Shown here piece after piece: positions 36,413 through 46,365 of a stretch of DNA of 64,000 nt. Each line of letters begins with the position of its first letter. The first letter of the stretch is position 1. The stretch spans positions 84,865 to 148,864 of the forward strand of contig CBFHTK010000008.1 of NCBI GenBank assembly GCA_965658745.1, in the 5' to 3' direction. This stretch comes from JAHDFB01 sp965658745 (lineage in GTDB: Bacteria; Bacteroidota; Bacteroidia; Chitinophagales; Saprospiraceae). The notes under the pieces are model-generated. The model was not told where the DNA came from and did not search any database. It saw nothing but the letters and a program-made list of their open reading frames with translations. The position numbers were made by a program, and so were the translations under genes.

Positions 36413-38074
36413 TTACCTAGCAAATGAAACTGCTCGCTTTTCACGAATAACAGTTACCTTCACTTGACCTGGATACTGCATTTCATCCTGTATTTTTTGA
36501 GATATCATAAATGACAGGTCGTCAGCAAAAGCATCAGTTACTTTATCACTTTCCACAATTACTCTCAATTCTCTACCAGCTTGCAGGGCATATGCTTTTT
36601 GCACGCCTTCATAACCCATTGCCAAATCTTCCAACTCTCCGATACGCTCTAGGTAGCTCTCTAGGATCTCTCTTCTAGCTCCTGGTCTTGCACCCGAAAT
36701 TGCATCACATGCTTGAATGATTGGAGATAAAATATTATTCATTTCTATCTCATCGTGGTGCGCTCCCACCGCATTACAAACAATAGCATGTTCATTGTGT
36801 TTTTCACATAATTTCATACCCAATAAAGCGTGAGACAATTCGCTTTCATCCTCTGAGACTTTACCAATATCATGAAGTAACCCAGCTCTTTTAGCCATTT
36901 TAGCTTGTTTTGGAGAGAGTCCAAGCTCTGCCGCCATAATCGCACAAAGATGAGCAGTTTCGATACTATGTTTTAGAAGGTTTTGACCATAAGAAGATCT
37001 GTATCGCATACGTCCTACCATCTTCACTAGATATGGATCAAGTCCATGTATGTCAAGATCGATAACCGTTCGTTCTCCAATTTCAACTATCTGTTCATCA
37101 AGTTGCTTTTTGGTCTTCGCAACGATCTCCTCAATTTTTGTCGGGTGTATCCGACCGTCTGCTACTAGTCTTTTGAGTGCTAGTCTACAAACCTCTCTTC
37201 GAATTGGATCAAAACTGCTTATCACGATAGCTTCAGGAGTGTCGTCTACAACGATCTCTGCTCCAGTTGCTGCTTCTAAAGCCCTAATATTTCGACCTTC
37301 ACGACCGATGATTTGACCTTTGATATCGTCAGATTCCAAATTAAATACAGAAACTGTATTCTCAATTGTATATTCAGCGCACATTCTTTGAATTGACTGA
37401 ATTACAATCTTTTTAGCTTGCTTACTAGCGTTTGCTTGAGCTCTTGTCACAGCTTCTTTCTCAATTGCTAAAGCGGCATTCTGTGCCTTTGCCTTCACTG
37501 CTTCAAGTAATTGTTCTTTCGCTTCGTTTTGAGTTAATTTTGAGATCGATTCAAGAGCTTTGATTCGTTCTTCATTAGCCGCGTCTAATTCTTCTTTCTT
37601 CTTTGCAACTATCTTCAATTGCTTGTCAAGGTTGATTTTAATTGATTTTACCTCTGCTTGTTCGCTCTCAAAATTCTCTTGTTCATTCCTTAGCTTATCG
37701 CGTTTTGATTGAAGTTCTTTTTCAAGTGACTTAACTTCAATTTCGCGTTCTTTCAATTGAACTTTATGATCCGCTTTTTCACTTTCAAACTCAGATTTCA
37801 TCTTAGCATACCGCTCTTTAGCTTCGCTAATCTTCCTTTGTTTTATTTTTTCATTCTTCTGCTCTGCAGCTGCAGTAATCTTATCGGCTTTAGTTTCCGC
37901 TTCGTCTAATTTTCGTTTAGCTGTTAATTCAGCTTCTTTCAATGTAAGGTCTGCTTTATTATTGATTTCATTGATACGATTCTTATTCAAGTTACGCATC
38001 ATGAAATAGACCACAAGAAATCCTACTAAACCACCTATTAAAAGGCCAGCCAGTAATCCCATTCCTAATTCCAT
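36413..38074 (-). CDS. rny: ribonuclease Y
   Basis: 553 residues. A membrane-anchored endoribonuclease that starts mRNA decay. One N-terminal helix (GLLAGLLIGGLVGFLVVYFMM), then a coiled coil to about residue 220, a KH domain (GQIIGREGRNIRALEAATG) and an HD domain with HSIETAHLCA and LLHDIGKV. The length and domain order are standard. The zapA gene and a structured intergenic segment lie upstream; rny is separated from zapA by 126 bp. Confidence 0.96.
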   Translation of the reverse strand: MELGMGLLAGLLIGGLVGFLVVYFMMRNLNKNRINEINNKADLTLKEAELTAKRKLDEAETKADKITAAAEQKNEKIKQRKISEAKERYAKMKSEFESEKADHKVQLKEREIEVKSLEKELQSKRDKLRNEQENFESEQAEVKSIKINLDKQLKIVAKKKEELDAANEERIKALESISKLTQNEAKEQLLEAVKAKAQNAALAIEKEAVTRAQANASKQAKKIVIQSIQRMCAEYTIENTVSVFNLESDDIKGQIIGREGRNIRALEAATGAEIVVDDTPEAIVISSFDPIRREVCRLALKRLVADGRIHPTKIEEIVAKTKKQLDEQIVEIGERTVIDLDIHGLDPYLVKMVGRMRYRSSYGQNLLKHSIETAHLCAIMAAELGLSPKQAKMAKRAGLLHDIGKVSEDESELSHALLGMKLCEKHNEHAIVCNAVGAHHDEIEMNNILSPIIQACDAISGARPGARREILESYLERIGELEDLAMGYEGVQKAYALQAGRELRVIVESDKVTDAFADDLSFMISQKIQDEMQYPGQVKVTVIREKRAVSFAR

Positions 38075-38104
38075 GCTCTTTCGTTATTTTATGTCAATGT
38101 AAAA

Positions 38105-38150
38105 ATGATACAACACATCTGTCGTATTCGCCTCTCCTTGAGGCATTAAC
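38105..38150 (-). ncRNA. structured intergenic segment between zapA and rny; possible 6S RNA or terminator
   Basis: On the minus strand two stem-loops follow each other: GCCTC/GAGGC (38144-38140 with 38134-38130, 5-base loop) and ATACGACA/TGTTGTAT (38127-38120 with 38115-38108, one G-T pair, 4-base loop), then CATTTTT. This could be the end of the zapA transcript. In E. coli the 6S RNA gene also lies after zapA, and a Bacteroidota 6S family (6S-Flavo) is known, so a small RNA covering about 38090-38190 is possible. I cannot fold or search it here. Confidence 0.35.
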
Positions 38151-38200
38151 TTCATCCAATTAAGGACTTAGCAAGTTAAAACAAAAAAACGCACGAAAAA

Positions 38201-38485
38201 TTAGTTGACTTGGAGGATTGATTCAAGTTGATTTAATGCTTGGTCAAGCTTTTCAGAGGACTGATTAGCTTTCGCTCCCTTTAGTTCAAAGGCATAGGAT
38301 ATTAATACTAGTGTGATCGCATCTTTGAGATTTATATGCTCATATTGAGATTGGTACTGCATCACCTTTTTGTTGATCTCTTCTTCTATCAAATGAAGTC
38401 TACCCATTTCCACTTCGTTAAGCATCAGCGGAAACTCTTTACCAGCTATGGTAATTGTCGCTTTTGCAGTGGGAGTTTCTTCCAT
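38201..38485 (-). CDS. zapA: cell division protein ZapA
   Basis: 94 residues. ZapA promotes bundling of FtsZ filaments at the septum. The N-terminal beta-hairpin (ATITIAGKEFPLMLNEVE) followed by a long helix matches the family. It starts 4 bp after the upstream coiled-coil gene, and the two probably form one operon following pheT at a distance. Confidence 0.9.
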   Translation of the reverse strand: MEETPTAKATITIAGKEFPLMLNEVEMGRLHLIEEEINKKVMQYQSQYEHINLKDAITLVLISYAFELKGAKANQSSEKLDQALNQLESILQVN

Positions 38486-38489
38486 TTAT

Positions 38490-38786
38490 TTATATTGTTT
38501 TCAACAAATCCAAACATTCATCTATACTCTCAATATGTCTGTTAATCTCTTGTTTCAATTCCACACTTGACATAGACATCTCCTCCTCTCCTACTTTTCG
38601 TTTTTGTTCTTCTTTTTGTTCTTCTTCAAAAGCCTTTCTTTCATTTTTAAAGGCTAGTTGTTGTGTTTTTAATTCAGTCACTTGGTTTTCCAATAAGTCT
38701 CGCTCTCTTTCGAGCTGCTTGTTTGTATCCTTTAAGCTTTGTATCTGCTTGACAATGGCTGATATTCTGTCTTCGTGACTCAACAT
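38490..38786 (-). CDS. small coiled-coil protein upstream of zapA
   Basis: 98 residues, almost entirely heptad-type sequence (KQIQSLKDTNKQLERERDLL, then KNERKAFEEEQKEE). No signal peptide or membrane segment. Its position directly before zapA suggests a role in cell division, perhaps as a ZapB-like filament partner, but this is inference from the context and the coiled coil only. The gap to pheT (139 bp) is long enough for a separate promoter. Confidence 0.75.
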   Translation of the reverse strand: MLSHEDRISAIVKQIQSLKDTNKQLERERDLLENQVTELKTQQLAFKNERKAFEEEQKEEQKRKVGEEEMSMSSVELKQEINRHIESIDECLDLLKTI

Positions 38787-38925
38787 GAAAGTAAATATAC
38801 GTTTATTTCAGAATATCGCTTATATAGATAGCTCGTAATATAAGTGTTGTTCTATATATGTATAGCTCGGATTAATAGGACTATTGAAATTAAATCAAAG
38901 AACTCGTCCTATCTCAATTATGCGC

Positions 38926-41352
38926 CTACTTTCTTATCATAGCTCCTAGCTGAGTTTCATATTTACGAATCAATTGATCCATTATCTTATTCACCTCTTT
39001 GTCTTTCAGGGTTCTTTCAAGATTTTCAAATGAAAAACTAACTGCATAGGATTTCTTTCCCTCACCTAGTTGATCCTTGTTGACATAAACATCAAACAAA
39101 CTTACATCCTTCAAAAGTTTCTTATCAGTTTTAAAAGCGATTGCAGTTATTTCACTAAACTTTACTTTAGTATCAACTACAAGAGCAAGATCTCGCCTAA
39201 CCACTGGAAATCTCGTTATTTCTTTGACAGAAATAGACGTTTTCTTCATGAAGCGCAAAATAATATCCCAATTAAAAATAGCATGGAAAATATCGCGTTT
39301 TACACCATATTTCTTTTTTAGATTGTCTGACAATACTCCAAAATCGACCAGAACCTGGGGACCTCTGTGATAAGACAAACCGTAGTTAAACACATCATCC
39401 GTGTTCGCTAACTCTGAAACCTGGTAACTATTCATTCCCAATTTCGTAAGGATCATTTCCACGTAAGCTTTGAGATCATAGAAACTTAGACTGCGCTTCT
39501 CACTATTCATCCAGCTTTCCTCCAGCTGATCTCCTACCATAGTGAGACTCAAGTGATCTGTTTCTTTAAAATCATCTCCATTTTTGGCGTAAGAACGTCC
39601 ATTTTCAAACAATCTTAAATTTAGTTGTTGTCTATTCTGATTGTTAATTACCGTTTCAAGAGCAGTATAAGCCATTGAAGGTCGCATCACATTCAGAGTA
39701 ACATTACTCGTATTATTGATAGTAACCTTATCGTCGAGAGATTCAAAAAGACTCTTATCAACTAATGACAGTCCCATCATTTCGCTGAAACCAGCACCTG
39801 TTAGCAAATTTGCGATATCATTCTTGACTCGGAAGCTGTTCACTCCTGAACTAACTTGAATTGCGCTGTGTATATAACCAGGTAACTCAACTTGATTGAA
39901 GCCGTATATTCTCAGTATTTCCTCAATTACATCGACATCCCTCGTCACATCAGCTTTATTTGTTGGAACTGCAACAGTAAAACTCACTCCATCATCTGCT
40001 TTCAGTTCCATTTCCAATGCTGATAATATATTTCTAATCTCATCATCAGAAATTGTACCTCCAATAAGTCTTCGGACTTTCTCAAAAGTCAAAGTAACTT
40101 CAGCTTCAGTGATCGGCTCTGGATAAACATCCATTAACTCTGATGCAACAGTTGCTTCAGCATATTCTTGCATCAGTTGGACGGCTCTTTTAAGTGCGTA
40201 CACTGTTACATTGGGATCACTTCCTTTTTCGAATACCATTGCTGCATCGGTACGTAACAAGTGTCTAAAACTTGTTCTTCGAAGACTTGAAGCCTTAAAA
40301 TGAGCACTTTCCAGAAAAATTCTACTTGTTGAATCTGTGACTCCGGATTGCATTCCTCCAAAAACACCAGCAATGCACATACCCTGCTCATTGCCGTCAC
40401 AGATCATCAAGTCCTCTGCATGAAGTTTTCTTTCTTTCTCATCTAGTGTAGTAAAGGAACTGTCTTGTGGTAATTGCGTAACTACGATTTTGTTGCCAGC
40501 AATTTTGTCGGCGTCAAAAGCATGCAGAGGTTGCCCCAATTCATGGAGTATGTAATTTGTAATATCAACAATATTCGATATCGGCCTTACACCAATTGAA
40601 CGTAAGCGATTCTGCATCCACTCGGGTGAAGCTTGTATCTTGATATTCTCCAGAAGAATACCTGAGTATCTTGGACAAGCTTTTGTATCTCTTACTTCAA
40701 TTTCAATTGGTTGACCTTCTCCTGCAACGAAATTGCTGGTATCTGGATTACGTAATTTTGGGGCTTGACCCAAATTGACCTTTATATATGCCAGTAAATC
40801 TTGTGCAACACCTAAATGAGAAGTGGCGTCTGATCTATTGGGAGTCAATCCGATATCATAGATTACATCCGTTTCAAAATTAAGATAATCTTCTGCAGTT
40901 ATTCCTACTTCTGTCTCATCTGGAAGGACCATAATTCCATCGTGGTCGACACCGATTCCAAGTTCATCTTCAGCGCATATCATACCTTCAGATACTTGGC
41001 CTCTGATTTTACCTTTCTTTATTTTGAAAACAGAATCGTCTTCTGTGGGAAGGATTGTGCCTATTGTTGCTACCAGTACCTTTTGGCCTTGAGCCACATT
41101 AGGCGCACCACATACAATGTTGAGTGGATTTTCACCCCCAACATTAACGGTTGTCACTTTTAACCTATCAGCATTAGGGTGTTGTTCACAAGTAAGAACT
41201 TCTCCTACTAGTACTCCTGCTAGATCCGGTCCAGTTTTGATCTCTTCCATTCCTTCAACTTCAAGACCAATTGCTGTGAGCATTTCTTCGATCTCGTCTT
41301 TTGAAGCATTGAGATCAATATAGTCCTTTAGCCAGTTTAATGAAACTTTCAT
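38926..41352 (-). CDS. pheT: phenylalanyl-tRNA synthetase beta subunit
   Basis: 808 residues, normal for the bacterial long beta chain. Domains in order: N-terminal B1 and tRNA-binding OB-type domain (about 40-150, VGEVLTCEQHPNADRLKVTTV), B3/B4 editing domain (about 210-390, NIVDITNYILHELGQPLHAFD), B5 (about 400-480), catalytic-like core (about 490-690) and the C-terminal anticodon-binding ferredoxin fold (FPVVRRDLALVVD to the end). No pheS is adjacent, so the two subunits are encoded apart. A small GC hairpin lies in the 5' leader. Confidence 0.96.
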   Translation of the reverse strand: MKVSLNWLKDYIDLNASKDEIEEMLTAIGLEVEGMEEIKTGPDLAGVLVGEVLTCEQHPNADRLKVTTVNVGGENPLNIVCGAPNVAQGQKVLVATIGTILPTEDDSVFKIKKGKIRGQVSEGMICAEDELGIGVDHDGIMVLPDETEVGITAEDYLNFETDVIYDIGLTPNRSDATSHLGVAQDLLAYIKVNLGQAPKLRNPDTSNFVAGEGQPIEIEVRDTKACPRYSGILLENIKIQASPEWMQNRLRSIGVRPISNIVDITNYILHELGQPLHAFDADKIAGNKIVVTQLPQDSSFTTLDEKERKLHAEDLMICDGNEQGMCIAGVFGGMQSGVTDSTSRIFLESAHFKASSLRRTSFRHLLRTDAAMVFEKGSDPNVTVYALKRAVQLMQEYAEATVASELMDVYPEPITEAEVTLTFEKVRRLIGGTISDDEIRNILSALEMELKADDGVSFTVAVPTNKADVTRDVDVIEEILRIYGFNQVELPGYIHSAIQVSSGVNSFRVKNDIANLLTGAGFSEMMGLSLVDKSLFESLDDKVTINNTSNVTLNVMRPSMAYTALETVINNQNRQQLNLRLFENGRSYAKNGDDFKETDHLSLTMVGDQLEESWMNSEKRSLSFYDLKAYVEMILTKLGMNSYQVSELANTDDVFNYGLSYHRGPQVLVDFGVLSDNLKKKYGVKRDIFHAIFNWDIILRFMKKTSISVKEITRFPVVRRDLALVVDTKVKFSEITAIAFKTDKKLLKDVSLFDVYVNKDQLGEGKKSYAVSFSFENLERTLKDKEVNKIMDQLIRKYETQLGAMIRK

Positions 41353-41367
41353 ATTTTCATATTATCT

Positions 41368-41408
41368 TCAGGCTCCGCCTGATTAATTTGATAAAAGCGG
41401 CAAATATA
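41368..41408 (-). promoter_or_regulatory. pheT leader: -7 box and GC hairpin
   Basis: On the minus strand TATATTTG (41408-41401) fits the -7 box. Between it and the pheT ATG is a TCAGGC/GCCTGA hairpin (41382-41368) with a 3-base loop. The hairpin could affect translation or mRNA stability; no T-box-like sequence is seen. Confidence 0.4.
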
Positions 41409-41567
41409 TGGACTATAACACGATTATTTTGCGTCTTTCGCGAAAAGCAAAGGTAGAGGATGGCATATTTATTGCAGATAATCCGTTATAAATAAGAACT
41501 TAAAAAATTGCTTGAATATCTAAAAGGGATTTCTTGAGATAGATCAAACATAAATTAAACGAAAACA

Positions 41568-42428
41568 ATGAAAGGAATTATTCTTGCCGGAGGGCTAGGG
41601 ACTCGTCTATATCCGCTGACTATGGCTGTTAGTAAGCAACTTATGCCCGTCTATGATAAGCCAATGATTTACTATCCACTTTCGACGCTAATGAGTGCTG
41701 GAATAAGAGATATTCTTATCATTTCAACTCCTCAAGACTTACCAAATTTCGAGAAGCTGCTCGGTGACGGATCAGATATCGGATGTAATTTCTCTTATGT
41801 ACCGCAGCATAATCCGAACGGCCTAGCTCAAGCGTTCGTTTTAGGTGAATCGTTTATCGGCAATGATCCTGCAAGTCTGATCCTAGGAGATAATATTTTC
41901 TACGGAAGTGGCATGCAGAAACTACTTAAAGCAAGCAGTGATCCTGATGGAGGAGTCGTTTTTGCCTATCGAGTAAGTGACCCTGAGCGCTATGGCGTCG
42001 TTGAATTTGATGAGAATTTTAAAGCCATTTCAATAGAAGAAAAACCAACAGAACCGAAATCTGATTACGCTGTGCCTGGTCTATATTTTTACGATAATTC
42101 TGTTGTAGAGATTGCGAAAAACCTAAAGCCAAGTGCTAGAGGAGAATATGAGATTACAGATGTCAACAAGATCTACCTTGAGATGGGGAAGCTGCAAGTA
42201 GGGGTTTTAGAGCGAGGGGTAGCATGGCTTGATACGGGAACTCATAGATCACTTATGCAGGCTGGACAGTTCATCGAGGTTATTGAAGAACGACAAGGCC
42301 TCAAAATAGGCTGTATAGAAGAGATTGCTTGGCAAGAAGGTTTTATCGATGACGAACAGTTGGTAAAGCTAGGTCATAAATACATCAAGAGTGGTTACGG
42401 GGAATATCTATTGAATCTTTTGAAGTAA
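41568..42428 (+). CDS. rfbA: glucose-1-phosphate thymidylyltransferase
   Basis: 286 residues. It forms dTDP-glucose from dTTP and glucose 1-phosphate, the first step to dTDP-rhamnose and related sugars. The N-terminal signature MKGIILAGGLGTRLYPLT and the metal-binding D108 in LILGDNIFYG are present, as are FAYRVSDPERYGVVEF and GVAWLDTGTH. No rfbB, rfbC or rfbD follows, so the rest of the pathway is elsewhere. The next gene begins 7 bp later. Confidence 0.95.
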   Translation: MKGIILAGGLGTRLYPLTMAVSKQLMPVYDKPMIYYPLSTLMSAGIRDILIISTPQDLPNFEKLLGDGSDIGCNFSYVPQHNPNGLAQAFVLGESFIGNDPASLILGDNIFYGSGMQKLLKASSDPDGGVVFAYRVSDPERYGVVEFDENFKAISIEEKPTEPKSDYAVPGLYFYDNSVVEIAKNLKPSARGEYEITDVNKIYLEMGKLQVGVLERGVAWLDTGTHRSLMQAGQFIEVIEERQGLKIGCIEEIAWQEGFIDDEQLVKLGHKYIKSGYGEYLLNLLK

Positions 42429-42435
42429 GAGTATT

Positions 42436-43626
42436 GTGGAGATCGATCCTTTGGTGAAAAAGTTAGTTGAGTTGCATTATCACTCTGACTTGGATGCCCT
42501 AGCGTTAAAGTCTTTTCCTGAAGAAGTAGATGTTGACTTTTTGATTAACCAGATAAAAGGGCATCGAAAGGCAAGAGAAAAATTGCCAGAATGGGCTAAG
42601 AATAAACAAATAATATACCCACCATATTTGTCAATGGAACAATGTTCATCCCAGTTTACTGCTCAACGAAAAGCATTGTTTTTTGATGGTACAACGGTTC
42701 TTGATATGACAGGTGGTATCGGTGTAGATGCCTATTATATTTCAAAAAAAGTAGATAAGTATACACTTGTTGAACAGCAATCGAATCTAGCGTCTATTAA
42801 CCAACATAACTTTAAGCATCTTGGTCAAGAGAATATTGAAATAGTTGTTGGAAATAGTATTGATTTGCTCAAAAAGGAATTGAATTATGATATCATTTAT
42901 TTGGATCCTGCGAGAAGGAAAAACACTAAGGCTGACAAAAATAGCAGAGCATTTTTCTTGGAGGACTTCAGTCCAAATGTAGTATCTATATATGAGAAGC
43001 TTTTTGAAACATCCACAAAAATCATAATTAAGCTAGCTCCGATGCTCGACGTGCAAGCTGTGATCGAGCAACTACCCGACGTTAAAACTACGGTAGCTAT
43101 TTCCTACAAAAATGAAGTTAAAGAGCTATTGGTTATACTTTCTAAAAAGAAAGAGCAAAGACGTCGAATTGCCATCAACCTATTGGATTCGTCAATGCGT
43201 GAACAATACTTCGAGAGCGAAGAAAAGCCAGATGTTACTTGTCCAAATTCAAAGTTCAAAAAGTACATTTACGAACCAAATAAAGCAATTCTAAAACTAC
43301 AACTACAAAATCATGTAGGTATGTATTATGAATTGGAAAAACTAGATGCATTTACGCACTTTTATACTTCTGACGAACTTATTGCAAACTATCCTGGTAG
43401 GATTTTCGAGGTAGAAAAGGAACTTCCAATGAAGCAAAAAGCATTTAGCTCAGTTTTTTTATCTGACAAAGCACATGTTATTTCGAGAAATCACCCCCTT
43501 TCATCCGAGCAAATACGAAATAGATTCAAGCTCATTGCTGCAGGAAATGACTACCTTATCGCTTGCACGAATATTGGTAAGAAAAAATTGATTTGGACGA
43601 AATTAGTACCAACTTTCGAAGCCTAA
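42436..43626 (+). CDS. class I SAM-dependent methyltransferase with THUMP-like C-terminal domain
   Basis: 396 residues, starting at GTG 7 bp after rfbA. SAM-binding motif I is VLDMTGGIGVDAYYIS; the catalytic-type motif is IIYLDPARR, as in RsmD-like RNA methyltransferases. The region after about residue 290 (YYELEKLDAFTHFYTSDEL) matches the THUMP-like domain common in Bacteroidota members. It probably methylates an RNA; the target is unknown. The operon with rfbA has no evident functional meaning. Confidence 0.82.
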   Translation: MEIDPLVKKLVELHYHSDLDALALKSFPEEVDVDFLINQIKGHRKAREKLPEWAKNKQIIYPPYLSMEQCSSQFTAQRKALFFDGTTVLDMTGGIGVDAYYISKKVDKYTLVEQQSNLASINQHNFKHLGQENIEIVVGNSIDLLKKELNYDIIYLDPARRKNTKADKNSRAFFLEDFSPNVVSIYEKLFETSTKIIIKLAPMLDVQAVIEQLPDVKTTVAISYKNEVKELLVILSKKKEQRRRIAINLLDSSMREQYFESEEKPDVTCPNSKFKKYIYEPNKAILKLQLQNHVGMYYELEKLDAFTHFYTSDELIANYPGRIFEVEKELPMKQKAFSSVFLSDKAHVISRNHPLSSEQIRNRFKLIAAGNDYLIACTNIGKKKLIWTKLVPTFEA

Positions 43627-43628
43627 CT

Positions 43629-44390
43629 TCAAGCTGCACGCATCGATCTAAGGAATTTAAGTAAAATAGCTAGTCCTATAATCCCGGCGGTAATCAAGGA
43701 TGTATAATAGAGCGAATCCATACCACTATTATGTCTTACAGAAATCGCAACAAGTGCCCAAATACCAACAAGGCCATAAGATATAACACCACGCTTTAAG
43801 ACCATGTAAAGGTTTATCAATGTTGCAATTACGATCAAAGAAATGGCCCAATATTCCTCTGACATTAAAAAAGCGAAATCAATTTTGGTTAGATATGAGG
43901 CGACATTTGCTATAATAGCAATCGAAATCCATCCTGTGTATATTCCAACAGGCCATTGAACAAATGCCTTATGACCCAGTGACTTTTCTTTATCAAATAT
44001 CCCCAATCGAATGACAACCATCAGTAAGCTGATTAATAGAATCATCATTACAACTACGGACAATCCGATATATTCATTGAGCCAGAAAACCAACCAAAGC
44101 CCATTCATTACATTGGCCAATGAGTACCAATAACCCATATGGAGAACAAACTCATCTTCTCTCTGATCAAGAAATACCTTCTTTACTTGATATCCGCAAA
44201 ATAAGAGCAAGGCAATAAAAATAATCCCCCAAATAGAAAACGCATAGCCGTCTGGGGTTATCAGATTATTATACTCGTCACTCAGTTCACCAACAGTCTT
44301 ACCGTTTACCCCTCGCGATCCAGCAATTCCATTCCATATCACGATGATAATTGTTATGATTGTATTGATTATAACGAGCTGTTTTTTCAT
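43629..44390 (-). CDS. TspO/MBR-related integral membrane protein
   Basis: 253 residues with seven predicted helices. The opening GVNGKTVGELSDEYNNLITPDGYAFSIWG and the later W-rich segment (NVMNGLWLVFWLNEY) match the longer group of TspO-like proteins; classical TspO has about 160 residues and five helices, so two helices are added at the C-terminal side. A role in tetrapyrrole or lipid handling is a family-level idea only. It converges on the methyltransferase gene, with 2 bp between stops. Confidence 0.75.
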   Translation of the reverse strand: MKKQLVIINTIITIIIVIWNGIAGSRGVNGKTVGELSDEYNNLITPDGYAFSIWGIIFIALLLFCGYQVKKVFLDQREDEFVLHMGYWYSLANVMNGLWLVFWLNEYIGLSVVVMMILLISLLMVVIRLGIFDKEKSLGHKAFVQWPVGIYTGWISIAIIANVASYLTKIDFAFLMSEEYWAISLIVIATLINLYMVLKRGVISYGLVGIWALVAISVRHNSGMDSLYYTSLITAGIIGLAILLKFLRSMRAA

Positions 44391-44477
44391 AAAAAAAAAT
44401 TCTGTTACTGGTTAATCGTCAAAAATTTGATAATGACTAATATAAGTATTCTGATTTCAAAAATACTATCGGTATAC

Positions 44478-46289
44478 CTAAAACAAACTTACAAAACCAA
44501 AATGGGTCTTCGCATTCCGAAAATCTAGTGGGTTTTGAAGTTGACGACCTAAGGCTACATTGAGTGCAAAAATTCCTGCTGAAGTTTGAAAACTCAAACC
44601 TACGCCAAAACCAAACGGTAAATCCCATTTTTGAGATTCTCTAAAGTCATTGTAGACAGCCGCATAATCTACAAAAGTTGAGAAATAGCTATTCAATCCT
44701 AGAAGGTATCGAAATTCCGCTGTTAAGACGCTAAAGTATTGAGCTCGAATGCTCTCTTCATCAAAACCTCTCAGAATTCCTGAACCTCCAATTCTATAAT
44801 ACTCGTTGAAAAATAAAGGTTGCTGGCTCCATTTTACTCCTGATCTATTACCGATCAACAGAGTTGAAGAACGCCCCAACGGTAAAAAGTAATTGATTGT
44901 AGATTCGGCACTTGTTTGAAAAACTTGGAGATCAAGCGAATCATAGGCTGCTACAAAATCATTGTCAGCGTTACTCAGGGAAGTGATTGTAAGGTTGGGA
45001 ATAATACTTTTTATACCTGCTGTGACTGCAAATTCAAATAGCAAACCCTTTCTAGGGTTAAATCGATAATCGCGCTGGTCACTCGTGATTCTAGCTCCTA
45101 TACTGTTAAGAGAAACATCTAAGGAAGCCGGCAATTCACCTGTGCTGAGTAACTGTAGTGTATCAATTTCTATCAGTCTAGACGATTGAAAATCAACGAA
45201 AAATCTACTTTCTAGATTTTTACCAGAACGATATTGAATTCCACCTTTAGCATTCAAATCTCGCGATTCTCGACCATTTCGGTAAAGTGCAAAATCTCCA
45301 TGTGCCCCAAAAGGCAAATTAAGCAAATAGGGATATACTACACGAAAATCAATTCGTTGTGTTTCGGGTTTCAATTGTCTAAAGTAAAAATATAATTCCT
45401 CTCCTCTCTTTAGCTTGTTTTTGAAATCCGCGGTGACTTCACCCGATATCGTAAAACGTTCGGGATTTTCAACATTTGGCAGGACACCGATAAGAAAATC
45501 AAATCTACTGGCTGGAGTTTCAGCGAGTGGAATGTGTAAATATGCTTTACTTCCGCGCACTTGAATTTCAGGATTAGCCTTTAAACGCACATATGAAAGT
45601 TGATTTATTTGTTCTTGTATACTGTTAATCTTTGACATTTGAAAAGGCATGTCAGGCTTAATATCCAAATACCTTGCAAGGAAATTCTGCGATATGACTG
45701 AATCTGCTTTGTTGATCCATCCTCCAAAAACAATTTTTTGACCCTTATCAATCACAACCTCTGCATGGATAGTATCATTGATCAATCTTTTATTTTCAAG
45801 ATAAATCCGTGCTAATGGATATCCACTATCTTCGAGTTTTCCAAGGATTGAATAGGAAATTTCTTGAAAATCAGCTGGATTCGTTGGAAATCGCTCAGGA
45901 TTAAAATTACGCAGCGTTGGTATGTTGTAAAAAGAATTTTCCAAGCCAGTCCAATCAAAAATTCCGTATTCCAGTTTTTTTCCAATGTAGAAATGAACGT
46001 TCACAGAACTGTCTCTTTCAAACACCACGGAATCGAGATTTGCTGATAAAAAACCTTGTTTCTGAAACTCCCGTATATTCTGTCTCATCATAAATTCCAC
46101 CATTGAAGAATCTAATTCCTCGGGAAAATCTACTGAAGTTGAGTCAATAAACCGTGTGATACTTTCATCCGCAAAGTATGTTATACTAGTAGTTTGGGCC
46201 CACGAGCCCCACCCTAGACAAATCAGAAGCCCAGTAAGGAAAATTTGCTTTCCAATGGGAGAGCATGTGTCCATGAATCTATCGATCAA
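44478..46289 (-). CDS. BamA/TamA-family outer-membrane protein
   Basis: 603 residues. Signal peptide ends near residue 31 (CLGWGSWAQ). Residues about 35-270 hold POTRA-like modules (FMMRQNIREFQKQGFLSANLDS; GKLEDSGYPLARIYLENKRL). The rest is a 16-strand-type barrel with the signature loop RIGGSGILRGFDEESIRA (L-R-G-F in place of V-R-G-F) and a terminal FGFVSLF. It is shorter than main BamA, so it is likely an accessory TamA-like or Omp85 homologue. A second ATG (46274) is an alternative start. It is divergent from hemW, 76 bp apart. Confidence 0.85.
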   Translation of the reverse strand: MIDRFMDTCSPIGKQIFLTGLLICLGWGSWAQTTSITYFADESITRFIDSTSVDFPEELDSSMVEFMMRQNIREFQKQGFLSANLDSVVFERDSSVNVHFYIGKKLEYGIFDWTGLENSFYNIPTLRNFNPERFPTNPADFQEISYSILGKLEDSGYPLARIYLENKRLINDTIHAEVVIDKGQKIVFGGWINKADSVISQNFLARYLDIKPDMPFQMSKINSIQEQINQLSYVRLKANPEIQVRGSKAYLHIPLAETPASRFDFLIGVLPNVENPERFTISGEVTADFKNKLKRGEELYFYFRQLKPETQRIDFRVVYPYLLNLPFGAHGDFALYRNGRESRDLNAKGGIQYRSGKNLESRFFVDFQSSRLIEIDTLQLLSTGELPASLDVSLNSIGARITSDQRDYRFNPRKGLLFEFAVTAGIKSIIPNLTITSLSNADNDFVAAYDSLDLQVFQTSAESTINYFLPLGRSSTLLIGNRSGVKWSQQPLFFNEYYRIGGSGILRGFDEESIRAQYFSVLTAEFRYLLGLNSYFSTFVDYAAVYNDFRESQKWDLPFGFGVGLSFQTSAGIFALNVALGRQLQNPLDFRNAKTHFGFVSLF

Positions 46290-46365
46290 GAATGTCGTAT
46301 TTTTGCAATCTTGTTACGTACTTAAGGCGTTGTAACGATGTAAAACTACAAAACGTAAAAGATTT

